This document shows positions 48,781 through 58,036 of a stretch of 64,000 nt of DNA, one piece after another. The notes beneath the pieces are model-generated. The model did no database searches. It saw only the letters and a program-made list of their open reading frames with translations, and had not been told where the DNA came from. Position 1 is the first letter of the stretch, and each line of letters starts with the position of its first letter. The stretch comes from Chamaelirium japonicum. Lineage: Eukaryota; Streptophyta; Magnoliopsida; Liliales; Melanthiaceae. The stretch is from assembly GCA_947650365.1 (NCBI GenBank), contig OX393549.1, positions 37,157,098-37,221,097 of the forward strand, in the 5' to 3' direction. A program made the position numbers and the translations under genes.

Positions 48781-49294
48781 AGTAATAGAAGCACAAACGT
48801 CAAATTCCGAACTGCAGGGAATTCGATACAAACTAGAAAATGAAGAAACTATAGAAAACTAGGCTCTCGGGTCAGATATAGGACTGAGATTTCGAGGTAG
48901 ATTAGCAGTCACTGATGCTCCTTATCTGCAAGACGATATATTAACCGAAGCTCATCAATCAAAATTTTCTATTCATCCGGGGGAGAACAAAATATATCAC
49001 AACCTTAAACGAAACTTCTGGTGGAGTGGTATAAAGAATGATGTAGCCCAGTTTATGTCGAAATGTTTCACGTGTCAAAAAGTGAAGGCTGAGCACAGAA
49101 GACCACCTGGGTTATTACAACATCTTCCTATAGCAGAATGGAAAAGGGAACATATAACCATGGATTTCGTTACCGGTTTTCCTATAACGAGAAAGGGAAA
49201 TGATTCAATCTGGGTAATTGTGGACCGATTGACAAAGTCAGCCCATTTTCTACCCCGGAAAACGACTGCGTCCACTAAAGATGATAGCACCTTA
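48781..49294 (+). pseudogene. Chromovirus integrase, N-terminal half
   Basis: The HHCC zinc-binding region is visible (EAHQSKFSIHPG and KCFTCQKVK), followed by the first catalytic Asp context (ITMDFVTGFP) and RLTKSAHFLP. It is cut at codons DST-L by the Tat-like element. The last five bases, CCTTA (49,290-49,294), are duplicated at 57,074-57,078. Confidence 0.85.
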
Positions 49295-49893
49295 TGTGGG
49301 TGCAAAATTTATACCGGACCAGATCAGAGCGGCATGGGCCCGCGCAACGGCCCAAGTGGGTAAGCCCGCCCGGGTTCATGGGCCCACTATACGGGGCTCG
49401 CAGATCAAGCCCTCCCCCTTATTGGGCCCGAACAACGGCCCAATAAGGGCCCAGCAAGGAGGCCCAGAACCAGTGCCACGTCATCAGTACCATGTCATCA
49501 CTACCATATCGGGCACGTGCCTACGCTATAAAAGGACCCCAAGGCATCCAGGAAAGGGGTTGATCATTCGATCAGAGGAAGAGAGGATTCAGAGCTAGAG
49601 CTTACTTCTCTCCTCCTAGTTTCTTTTCTTGTTGCTCCGTGCAACCCCCACTGTAAAAAGCTTCTCTCGGCCTGTCGAGAGAACGCTTCCCACCTTTATA
49701 TTTATTATAGTGGAAACCAGGTGGCACCTCTCGCCCGGAGACGTAGGTCGTAAGACCGAACTTCGACAACAACTCTGTGTGTCATCTCTCTCCTTCTCAA
49801 CTTTATAATCTCTAACTCTACAAACCATCCTCATTCGATCAAGGCTGTGGGGCGGGGTTCTCGATCAAGGCGGCTCGGAAATTCTCCCCTACA
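49295..49893 (+). repeat. 5' LTR of the Tat-like element
   Basis: It is 599 bp, TG...CA. U3 has a 13-bp perfect stem (49,416-49,428 with 49,437-49,449; arms start CCCTTATTGGGCC). The TATA box is TATAAAA at 49,527-49,533. Downstream a hairpin TTCTCTCG / CGAGAGAA (49,662-49,669 and 49,676-49,683) lies in the likely R/U5. Confidence 0.93.
49527..49533 (+). promoter_or_regulatory. TATA box of the Tat-like LTR
   Basis: TATAAAA sits in the context CTACGCTATAAAAGGACC, with a CACGTG G-box 12 bp upstream. It is conserved at 56,706-56,712 in the 3' LTR. Confidence 0.7.
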
Positions 49894-49897
49894 ATCT

Positions 49898-49916
49898 TTG
49901 GCGCCGTCTGTGGGAT
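49898..49916 (+). promoter_or_regulatory. Primer-binding site of the Tat-like element
   Basis: TTGGCGCCGTCTGTGGGAT starts a few bases after the LTR. It is the PBS form usual in plant Tat-type elements. I do not name the tRNA with confidence; the primer should end ...ACGGCGCCA. Confidence 0.7.
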
Positions 49917-50033
49917 GTCGATAGAGGTCTTACCCACACCTCTACCGACTCCTATTCAGCTTGTGGTGACGAGCCACAAGTCCTCCTCCAAATCAACCTC
50001 AACGCCTTCATCACGCCGACATTAACTCGCTCA

Positions 50034-51686
50034 ATGGTGAAGGCCAGCACCAACCCACCAAAGGCGGGTGCTGACCGGACAATCGACGTGCTAATTGAAG
50101 AAGAACAAGAAGTCTCGATTGCAACCAATCGAAGAAATGTTCATAAGCGACTGGGGCCACAAGGAAGTCATCCGGGAAGCCGCAGCAATCAGCAGGACCC
50201 ACCATTCCCGAGACAACGATCTGGCAAAGAGCACGCCACCCAAGGAGACAACGGTTCAGCTACATACCAAATTTCGGCTGCTGATTTCCAGCTGCTGAAC
50301 CTCCTCAAGAGGAACACAGCCCTCGAGCAAGAGAGGGATTCCCTAAAGAAGGCGGTTGAAAGAGCGGGGGTTGTGGCCTACAACTCTCTAGCTACTGATG
50401 AAGACCAACCAAGGACTCGCCCGGCCGTAAGTCATCATCTTGAAGAACCACATGTGCCAAAAATCGAGAGGCATCAGGTATCCACACAAGCACCAAGAAA
50501 AACGGTGTGGAATCGCCTCAACATCGATGGTGCACCAAGCTATCACCGAGAAGGATCGCCTCAGTCAATAGGGTCCACTGGATGTTCTATCCCTTCGCAC
50601 ATGAAAGCAACAGATGCCCGCGAGCTGCTCAACCGACTAAGGCATACTGCCGATATGGGACGCCGCCATCAAGACTGCAGGCAGCTAATCACCTCGGTGG
50701 GGCCACTACATCTCAAGGTTCTTGCAATACCATTTCCTATGGATTGGCGAACACCGAGCCTGCCAAAGTTCAACTGCATCCAGAGAGACCCTACTCTCCA
50801 TATCCTAGCCTACAGGCAGGCCCTGACGCCCTACGAGTATGAGAACCATGTTCTCTGCCGTATGTTTGCGGGAAGCCTCGAGGGACCTGCCCTCGACTTG
50901 TACTACACACTGTCTATCGGTACGGTGGCCACATTCAAAGAGTTGGCTGAACTCTTCATGGACCATTATCGGCTAAACTTAAAGCCAAAAAAGAGGCTGG
51001 ATACACTCTACCAGCTGAAGATGGGCTCCGACGAGTCTCTAAGGAACTTCACGATGAGGTTTCATAATGAGCATTCTGAGCTCACCGATCGCTCCTATAA
51101 TGAGGAGGCCATCATGCTGGCATTCCAGAATGCTATCCGGCCAGAGCTCCACGTCTACACCGACTTCATCCGGCATCCTCCTAATAACTTGGAAGCGATA
51201 TTCAAGCGCGTACAGCGGGAGATAGAGGTGGAAGACAATCAGCGGGCCAGAAGACTACGCGAGCCCCGCGAGTCTCGTGACTCCCGAGATAAGAAAGATG
51301 ATAAAGCTCTGAATGAAGCACACTACAAGAAGTCTGCCCATGCCGCGTCCGACCAAAAGGTACAGGCCAAAAGGTACAATGAAGATCCGAAAGCCCCTCC
51401 AGCAAAAAAGAGGCGAACTCCAAGGGAGCAAAGGGTGTTCACTGAGCTGAACACCTCCATTGAAGACATCTTCGCCTACTTGCAAAACGAGCCCTTTTGC
51501 AAGTGGCCCCAGCCTCTCCCTCCAAATTCCGACCAGGCGGGAGATACGACAGCCTACTGCGAGTTTCATCGCAGCCATGGCCACCCAACCTCTACATATC
51601 GGAAGCTAAAGCATCACATCGAAGACCTGATCCAAGAAGGGCGGCTCTATGGCTACCTCACTAATAAGGAACCGGGTCGAGAGTAG
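50034..51686 (+). CDS. Gag protein of the Tat-like element (550 aa)
   Basis: This is an intact frame starting MVKASTNPPK. It has a charged, low-complexity N-terminal third, a retrotransposon gag capsid domain at roughly residues 240-385 (FNCIQRDPT, FAGSLEGPALDLYY, LAELFMDHY, LYQLKMGSDESLRNF and FQNAIRPE), and a basic region (KRRTPREQR). The C-terminal zinc-finger-like segment CEFHRSHGHPTSTY near residues 508-521 is odd: the usual last cysteine is tyrosine, so zinc binding is doubtful. It is followed by HHIEDLIQEGRL, as in Tat gags. The ORF ends at TAG with no protease or RT after it. The role is particle assembly and RNA packaging; enzymes must be supplied by another element. Confidence 0.88.
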   Translation: MVKASTNPPKAGADRTIDVLIEEEQEVSIATNRRNVHKRLGPQGSHPGSRSNQQDPPFPRQRSGKEHATQGDNGSATYQISAADFQLLNLLKRNTALEQERDSLKKAVERAGVVAYNSLATDEDQPRTRPAVSHHLEEPHVPKIERHQVSTQAPRKTVWNRLNIDGAPSYHREGSPQSIGSTGCSIPSHMKATDARELLNRLRHTADMGRRHQDCRQLITSVGPLHLKVLAIPFPMDWRTPSLPKFNCIQRDPTLHILAYRQALTPYEYENHVLCRMFAGSLEGPALDLYYTLSIGTVATFKELAELFMDHYRLNLKPKKRLDTLYQLKMGSDESLRNFTMRFHNEHSELTDRSYNEEAIMLAFQNAIRPELHVYTDFIRHPPNNLEAIFKRVQREIEVEDNQRARRLREPRESRDSRDKKDDKALNEAHYKKSAHAASDQKVQAKRYNEDPKAPPAKKRRTPREQRVFTELNTSIEDIFAYLQNEPFCKWPQPLPPNSDQAGDTTAYCEFHRSHGHPTSTYRKLKHHIEDLIQEGRLYGYLTNKEPGRE

Positions 51687-51870
51687 GAGAGGCTGCAGCA
51701 GTGCAAAAAAAAAAAGTCAATGTAATACATGGATGCATAATCGTAACGTCCGCTGGGCAACTTCTGAAAAAGTGTAACCGCTACTTTGTTGTATCAATAA
51801 AGTATCTCTTTTTTCTCAAAATCAAATCTCTCGAAGTTCGATTCCACCATGTTAAGGCATAAAAAAAAAA

Positions 51871-52425
51871 GGTTCCTGGCAACCCAGGTCAACCAAAGAC
51901 CTTCGATGCCGCCCATTCAAGTCGGAAGCTCGAAGACAATTCGGCTACGCCCTCTCGAGGCTAAAGTCCGATAAAAAGGCTCCTGGCAACCCAGGTCAAC
52001 CAAAGACCTTCGATTCCGCCCATTCAAGTCGGAAGCTCGAAGGCAATTCGGCTACGCCCTTTCAAGGCAAAAGTCCGATAAAAAGGCTCCTGGCAACCCA
52101 GGTCAATCAAAGACCTTCGATTCCGCCCATTCAAGTCGGAAGCTCGAAGGCAATTCGGCTACGCCCTCTCGAGGCTAAAGTCCGATAAAAGGCTCCTGGC
52201 AATCTAGGTCAACCAAAGACCTTCGATTCCGCTCGTTCAAGTCGGAAGCTCGAAGGCAATTCGGCTACGCCCTCTCGAGGCTAAAGTCCGATAAAAAGCT
52301 CATGGTAACCCAGGTCAACCAAAGACCTTCGATTCCACCCATTCAAGTCGGAAGCTCGAAGGCAATTCAACTACGCCCTTTCAAGACGAAAGTCAGATAA
52401 AAATGCTCCTGACAATCCAGGTCAA
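51871..52425 (+). repeat. Tandem array, 107-bp unit, ~5.2 copies
   Basis: Units start with GGCTCCTGGCAACCCAGGTC at 51,871, 51,978, 52,085, 52,191 and 52,297, plus a diverged partial unit at about 52,403. They lie in the 3' untranslated part of the Tat-like element, directly after gag. Confidence 0.93.
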
Positions 52426-52507
52426 GCTAAACTATCAACTATACTTATCCGAGGCGATGAGAATAAGTCCAAAGCAGACGTCGTCGCTCTGACATGCACC
52501 AAGTTCA

Positions 52508-53245
52508 AGGAGACATCCTTGGCACTCGAAGACAAAGTCCGAGGTGACCAATGCCTCGGCACTCTACAAGCCCAAGGCCCAGCCCTTGGCACTCGAAGAC
52601 AAAGTCCGAGGTGACCAATGCCTCGGCACTCTACAAGCCCAAGGCCCAGCCCTTGGCACTCGAAGACAAAGTCCGAGGTGACCAATGCCTCGGCACTCTA
52701 CAAGCCCAAGGCCCAGCCCTTGGCACTCGAAGACAAAGTTCGAGGTGACCAATGCCTCGAGACTCTACAAGCCCAAGGCCCAGCCCTTGGCACTCAAAGA
52801 CAAAGTCCGAGGTGACCAATGCCTCGGCACTCTACAAGCCCAAGGCCCAGCCCTTGGCACTTGAACACAAAGTCTGAGGTGACCAATTCCTCGGCAATCT
52901 ATAAGCCCAAGGCCCTGCCCTTGGTACTCGAAGACAAAGTCCGAGACGACCAACGCCTCGGTACTCTACAAGCCCAAGGCCCAGCCCTTGGCACTCGAAG
53001 ATAAAGTTTGAGGCGACCAATGTCTCGGCACTCTACAAGCCCAAGGCTCATCCTTTGGCATTCGGAGACAAAGTCCGAGGCGACCAACGCCTCGACACTC
53101 TACAAGCCTAAGGCCCAGCCCTTGGCACTCGAAGACAAAGTCCGAGGCGACCAACACCTCGGCACTCTATAATCCCAAGGCCCTACCCTTGACGCATAAA
53201 GATAAAGTCCGAGACGTCGTCGCCGACATATTGGCATTCGATCAA
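52508..53245 (+). repeat. Tandem array, 67-bp unit, ~11 copies
   Basis: Units contain CTTGGCACTCGAAGACAAAG, TCCGAGG(T/C)GACCAA and CTACAAGCCCAAGGC. The first five or so are nearly identical, and divergence grows to the right. The 67-bp period makes overlapping short ORFs every 67 bp on both strands, which are not genes. Confidence 0.93.
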
Positions 53246-53725
53246 AAGTCCAAACTTAGTCTTGTCACTCAGGTCCAAGCATTAGATTGTCAATGGCCAT
53301 CACCTTTTCTCGACGACTAACGGTTCCAAACCGGTCAGGGGGTGGTTGGTCTAACTCTGTCAGTGCGTGTCTCCACTCTAGTGTAGTCGATGGTGGGTAA
53401 CACAGGATAAAATGGTGCTTCCTTGATCCTGGCCAAGTCAACACCCTCACATGACCGTAGTACCTGGTGAATACAGTAACCAGGTGCGGTAATACATTGG
53501 GTGAAGACCGGCTGGCCATCATGCGGCGTCATCCTAGATTATCTCTAAGAAACCCCCTTGCATATAGCATTGTCCCTCGCCGATATCCTCGCGCACTAGC
53601 GTTTTACCGAAAAAGTGTCAGTTTCAAATGGGGTTGAAATTTGAAAACACACAATTTTCAATACCGACACTTTTTGGCCTCTTCTAGCAGCCCCAATAAT
53701 GGGGTGTCGGTATCAACAAGTAGCT
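53246..53725. other. Non-coding link between arrays in the Tat-like element
   Basis: No domain is recognised. It ends where hairpin repeats begin. GCGTTTTACCGAAAAAGTGTC and ACCGACACTTTTTGGC words near 53,590-53,690 are related to the arrays further right. Confidence 0.5.
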
Positions 53726-54047
53726 CCCCCCCTCGGTTTCACACAAAAACCGAGTGGGGAAGGGGTGACGGCACACCATCAGCAGCATACCTCTCGGTTT
53801 CGCTCGAAAACCGAGTGGGGAAGGGGTGACGGCACACCATCATCCGCACACCCCTCGGTTTCGTCAGAAAACCGAGAGGGGGTGTGTGTTGGCATGAACA
53901 AGCAACCCCCCCTCGGTTACGCACAAAAACCGAGTGGGGAAGGGGTGACGGCACATCAGCAGCACACCCCTCGGTTTCGTCAAAAAATAGAGAGGGGGTA
54001 TGTGTCGGCATCAACAAGCAACCATCAGCACACAGAAAACCGAGAGG
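53726..54047 (+). repeat. ~62-bp hairpin-bearing repeats (5 copies)
   Basis: Each unit has CTCGGTTT...AAAACCGAG as a stem of about 8-9 bp with a short loop, followed by (T/A)GGGGAAGGGGTGACGGCAC or a GGGGGTGTGTGT(T/C)GGCAT variant. Stems start near 53,732, 53,794, 53,854, 53,910 and 53,970. Confidence 0.85.
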
Positions 54048-54074
54048 GGGTGAATACCGAAAAAGTTACTCGTC

Positions 54075-54395
54075 AAGGCGAACAATGTTTCACGTCCACT
54101 TTGACCGTTTTTTCGGTGCCTACACAACGACACCTTATACGCATTCATCCGATATGCGTATGAAAAGTTATGACTGACGGAAGGTTTCAAGGTCTTTTTC
54201 TTCGAAGACATGCATTGGAAATATTACACGCAAAGGTGCCCGATGCTTTACGTCCACTTTAACCAGTTTTTCAGCTCTGACGCAACGACATATTATACGC
54301 ATTGATCCGGCGCACGTATGAAAAACTACGACGGTCAAAAGTTTTCGAGTTAATTTTATTCGAAGACTAGCATCAGAATAATTACACGGTAATGA
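54075..54395 (+). repeat. 156-bp direct repeat, 2 copies
   Basis: ATGTTTCACGTCCACTTT at about 54,086 and ATGCTTTACGTCCACTTT at about 54,242 begin two units sharing ACGCAACGACA, ATACGCATT(C/G)ATCC and a CGTATGAAAA word. They are clearly diverged from each other. Confidence 0.75.
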
Positions 54396-55170
54396 CGGTT
54401 ACGCTCAAGCCCTCAGTTTGGTTCGTTACATGCCCAACTCGTAGCAGGTCGAGCACCGGGTATGAAAGAAGAACTCGCACCTCTCCCGGCCCGTGCGTAG
54501 GTGCTCTTGGCGACAACCGATCAGAACGGGAATAGGGGGGCGAATGAACCAAATACCTCCCACGCATCCTCCTCATGTAATTCGTCACGCGGCGACAATG
54601 ATGAACCGAACTCATCCTCCCCCTCCGCGTACTCTGTCTCGCAGCGGACCGAGGCGACCCCTCCGCGCGTGCTGTCTCACAGCGACCCGAGGTAACCCCG
54701 TATGTCCTCTTCGCAGCAGCCCAAGCTAACCCAGAGGTGGTCAGACGAACCGCACTCCCCTTCTCTCAGCGCGCTTCCTCTAGCAGCCTCTCGATATGGC
54801 CCAAGGGGGTCGGACGAATCGGACGCGTGTGCCCCTAGTTGCTGTGCAACCACGGACAAAGAAGAGGAGGCAGAGGCGGCCGAACCCCCTAATCTCTCTT
54901 CTCCGACGCGACTGCAGCAGCGTGAGGGTGATGGACGGCTCCGGCAACACTCGGGGGAGGTCGAACGCTGCTCCCTCCCCCCTTCTCTTTTCTCCTCCGG
55001 CTCGCAAGTACCATGGGGAGGAGATCCGACTCCAGCCCCCGCGTGCACCCTTGACGCGCAGCAACGGAGAGAGGGAGAGGTCTAATCCCCCTCATGCTTC
55101 CCTCTCGTCGCACAGAAGAAAAGAGAGGGAGATCGCCTGCTGCCGCTGCTGCTATCTTTTTCTTGAAGAC
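54396..55170 (+). other. GC-rich captured or unassigned sequence
   Basis: The base composition and Arg/Ser/Pro-rich frames differ from the rest of the element and resemble plant gene 5' UTR or low-complexity coding DNA. No domain is recognised. It leads directly, without a visible intron, into the kinase fragment. Confidence 0.4.
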
Positions 55171-55419
55171 CAGTTCCACGCCCACCTGCGCCGCGAGATC
55201 GAGATCCAGCACGGCCTCAGCCACCCCAACGTGCTCCGCCTCTTCGCCTGGTTCCAAGACTCCACCCGCATCTTCCTCGCACTTGAGTACGCCACCCGCG
55301 GGGAGCTCTACAAGCTCCTCAAGACCCTCCGCCACTGCTCCGAGCAGCTTGCCGCCACGAGCGGATACGTGGTGGCGCTGAAGGTGATCTTCAAGGAGAA
55401 GCTGGAGAAGCACCAGCTC
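55171..55419 (+). pseudogene. Aurora-kinase fragment with permuted segment order
   Basis: 55,171-55,359 encodes [20 protein letters not shown], then LRLFAW, and ends [14 protein letters not shown]...EQLAAT: the alphaC helix to alphaD part of an Aurora kinase N-lobe and hinge. It is followed in frame at 55,360-55,419 by [20 protein letters not shown], the beta3/VALK segment that normally stands immediately before the first one. VALK lysine and the alphaC glutamate are present, but the glycine loop, catalytic loop (HRD) and DFG are absent. Aurora kinases phosphorylate mitotic substrates; this fragment cannot be an active kinase. It lies inside the Tat-like element with no introns. Confidence 0.8.
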
Positions 55420-55690
55420 CAACCCACCAGGCCACCACCGCTGAGCCTACGCCAGCCCGCCGCTCCGCTGAGCCTGTGCCAGCCGGCCACCGCCTTCGCC
55501 TTCCCGCACTCGACGCCCGGCCACCGCCGGCCACCTCTTCGTGCCCTGCTCCCCGCACTGGCCCCTATGCCCGAAGCCGGCCCGAGCCCACCGCCGCCGC
55601 CTGCTTGTGCCCCGGCCATCGCGCGGCGCGCACCGCCGCCCGCCGACCTCCACGCTGTCGCTGCTGTTGCTGCTGTACCACGCGAACCAG
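55420..55690 (+). other. GC-rich sequence between kinase fragment and A-tract
   Basis: The open frame continues but encodes a proline/alanine/arginine-rich, low-complexity sequence of no recognisable family. It may be captured UTR or unrelated DNA. Confidence 0.4.

Positions 55691-55721
<31 letters not shown>
55691..55721 (+). repeat. A31 tract
   Basis: 31 consecutive A residues follow the GC-rich captured segment and precede AG-rich sequence with two copies of a GAAAGACAGAGAGAGGGACGTC block (about 55,740-55,865). Confidence 0.95.
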
Positions 55722-55722
<1 letters not shown>

Positions 55723-55955
55723 AAGAAAGAAGGCAAGAAACAGAGAAAGGAAAGACACAGAGAGAGGGACGTCCGCTCTCCCATGCGAGTCAAAGCCAAA
55801 GAAAGGGGAAAGAGAGAGAGAAAGGAAAGACAGAGAGAGAGGGACGTCCGCTGTCCCATTTGAGTCAAAGCCAAAGAGGAAAGAGAGAGAGAGAAAGGAA
55901 AGAGAGAGCGGGGTAATCTCACGTGAATGAAAACCAAAGAGGAAAGAGAAAGAAA

Positions 55956-55992
<37 letters not shown>

Positions 55993-56005
55993 CTATTCTC
56001 TCACC

Positions 56006-56340
56006 AAAAGGATCTCGATACCCTCTCGGTATGCTCTCGGTACCCTCTCGGTCAGGAAACACACTGTTTTTTTGGAAACACCCCCTTGCAAAACCGAGAC
56101 TTTTTGGCTTGCACCAAAAGGGTCTCGGTACCCTCTCGGTATCCTCTCGGTCGGAAAACGCACAGCTTTTTCGGAAACACCCCCTTGCAAAACCGAGACT
56201 TTTTGGCTTGCACCAAAAGGGTCTCGGTACCCTCTCGGTATCCTCTCGGTATCCACTCGGTCGAAAAACACACTGCTTTTTCGGAAACGCCCCCTTGCAA
56301 AACCGAGACTTTTTGGCTCGCGCCAAAAGGGTCTCGGCAT
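56006..56340 (+). repeat. ~110-bp tandem repeat, 3 copies
   Basis: Units start AAAAGG(G/A)TCTCG at 56,006, 56,116 and 56,215, with a partial one at 56,325. They contain CCCTCTCGGTATC sub-repeats and end AAAACCGAGACTTTTTGGC. Unit length varies (110, 99, 110) with the number of CTCTCGGTA sub-units. Confidence 0.9.
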
Positions 56341-56473
56341 CGGCAGAAGGAGACTCTGCTAATACGAACCGCGGCACCGACAACCCTTGCCAACCATGCT
56401 AGGATCTTAAGGCGTTTGCACCTTGGAATCCCAGCCGGCCCAGGGGGCCCTGACCCGACTGGGAGGGGGTAAC

Positions 56474-57073
56474 TGTGGGTGCAAAAATTATACCGGACCA
56501 GATCAGAGCGGCATGGGCCCGCGCAACGGCCCAAGTGGGTAAGCCCGTCCGGGTTCATGGGCCCACTCTACAGGGCTCGCAGATCAAGCCCTCCCCCTTA
56601 TTGGGCCCGAACAACGGCCCAATAAGGGCCTAGCAAGGAGGCCCAGAACTAGTGCCACGTCATCAGCACCACGTCATCACTGCCATATCGGGCACGTGCC
56701 TACGCTATAAAAGGACCCCCAAGGCATCCAGGAAAGGGGTTGGTCATTCGATCAGAGGAAGAGAGGATTCAGAGCTAGAGCTTACTTCTCTCCTCCTAGT
56801 TTCTTTTCTTGTTGCTCCGTGCAACCCCCACTGTAAAAAGCTTCTCTCGGCCTGTCGAGAGAACGCTTCCCACCTTTATATTTATTATAGTGGAAACCAG
56901 GTGGCACCTCTCGCCCGGAGACGTAGGTCGTAAGACCGAACTTCGACAACAACTCTGTGTGTCATCTTTCTCCTTCTCAACTTTATAATCTCTAACTCTA
57001 CAAACCATCCTCATTCGATCAAGGCTGTGGGGCGGGGTTCTCGATCAAGGCGGCTCAGAAATTCTCCCCGACA
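56474..57073 (+). repeat. 3' LTR of the Tat-like element
   Basis: It is 600 bp, starts TGTGGGTGCA, ends CCCCGACA, and is preceded by GGGAGGGGGTAAC as PPT. The U3 stem (56,595-56,607 with 56,616-56,628) and TATA box (56,706-56,712) are conserved. Confidence 0.93.
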
Positions 57074-57987
57074 CCTTATACATGAAGGAAATTGTTAGAC
57101 TCCACATGATTCCGGTAACTATTGTGTCCGACAGGGATCCTTATTTTACCTCTAAGTTCTGGAAGAGTTTACATAAAGCATTGGGGACAAAATTGACCAT
57201 GAGTACTGCTTATCATCCTCAAACTGACGGACAATCAGAAAGAGTAATACAAATCTTAGAAGACATGCTAAGATCTTGTGTGATGGATTTCAAAGGTAGT
57301 TGGGAAGATTTTTTACCCTTGATAGAATTTACTTATAACAACAGCTACCAATCCAACATACAAATGGCGCCTTTTGAAGTCTTATATGGAAGACCCTGCA
57401 GATCACCAGTTTGCTGGACAGAAGTGGGAGAGAAGAGCATTATGGGACCTAAAATAATCCAAGAAACTACAGACAAAATAAAAATTATTCGGGCCAATTT
57501 ATTAAAAGCTCAGAGCAAACAGAAGAGTTACGCAGACAATCGAAGAAGACCTCTGGGATTTGAGGTAGGAGACTTTGTTTTTCTAAAGATTTCTCCTAAG
57601 AAGGGTATACAGCGTTTTGACCTCGAAGGTAAACTTGCTCCCAGATATATTGGACCCTATGAAATATTGGGGAAAGCTGGACCAGTTGCATATCGACTGG
57701 CATTACCCTTAAATTTGGCTAATATACATACAGTCTTTCATGTATCCATACTTCGCAAATATGAGCCTGATTCTTCTCACATTCTGGAAGATGAAAATAT
57801 CAGTATTCAATCAGATGCCTCTTACGTGGAAGTACCTATGAGAATTTTAGACACCAAAAATAAAGAATTGTGAACCAAAACTATACGATTGGTAAAAGTA
57901 CTATGGCAACATCACAACGAGGAAGAAGCTACTTGGAAATTGGAGTTAGAAATACAAAAGCAATACCCACACTTGTTTAACAGCTAA
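57074..57987 (+). pseudogene. Chromovirus integrase C-terminal half and chromodomain
   Basis: It resumes at the duplicated CCTTA and encodes integrase with the remaining catalytic residues (VSDRDPYFTSKFW; TAYHPQTDGQSERV), the GPYEILGKAGPVAYRL segment and VFHVSILRKY. The C-terminal chromodomain (PMRILDTKNKEL, stop, TKTIRLVKVLW, EEATWKLE) is broken by TGA at 57,871-57,873, where an arginine codon is usual (CGA to TGA). The natural stop is at 57,985-57,987. Chromodomains of this clade are thought to steer integration to heterochromatin. Confidence 0.85.
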
Positions 57988-58023
57988 GGTACGTACTTTA
58001 AATTTCGAGGACGAAATTTTTAT

Positions 58024-58036
58024 TAGAGGTAGAGGA
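58024..58036 (+). promoter_or_regulatory. Chromovirus polypurine tract
   Basis: TAGAGGTAGAGGA lies at the 3' LTR boundary, preceded by TTCGAGGACGAAAT, as in Del/Tekay elements. Confidence 0.65.

Larger units (their letters stand above)
49290..57078 (+). mobile_element. Gag-only Tat-like LTR element with captured host sequence, 7,779 bp
   Basis: The element spans 49,295-57,073 and is flanked by CCTTA on both sides, inside the integrase of the chromovirus. LTRs are 599 and 600 bp (TGTGGGTGCA...ACA), with about 13 substitutions and one indel by eye. The interior has a PBS (TGGCGCCGTCTGTGGGAT), one gag ORF, and then about 4.8 kb of tandem arrays, a permuted Aurora-kinase fragment, an A31 tract and a final G-rich PPT (GGGAGGGGGTAAC). 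There is no protease, RT, RNase H or integrase, so it is non-autonomous and mobilised in trans. Gag and PBS fit the Tat branch of Ty3/gypsy. Confidence 0.93.

Noticed and set aside
52422-53157. Series of ~62-codon ORFs every 67 bp
   Set aside because: By-product of the 67-bp tandem array.
54796-55863. A 355-codon ORF as a functional kinase gene
   Set aside because: The kinase part is permuted and lacks the glycine loop, HRD and DFG motifs; the rest is low complexity and ends in poly-Lys from the A tract.
55919-56472. ORFs of 96-181 codons on both strands
   Set aside because: They overlap the ~110-bp tandem array in all frames and repeat the same peptide; not genes.
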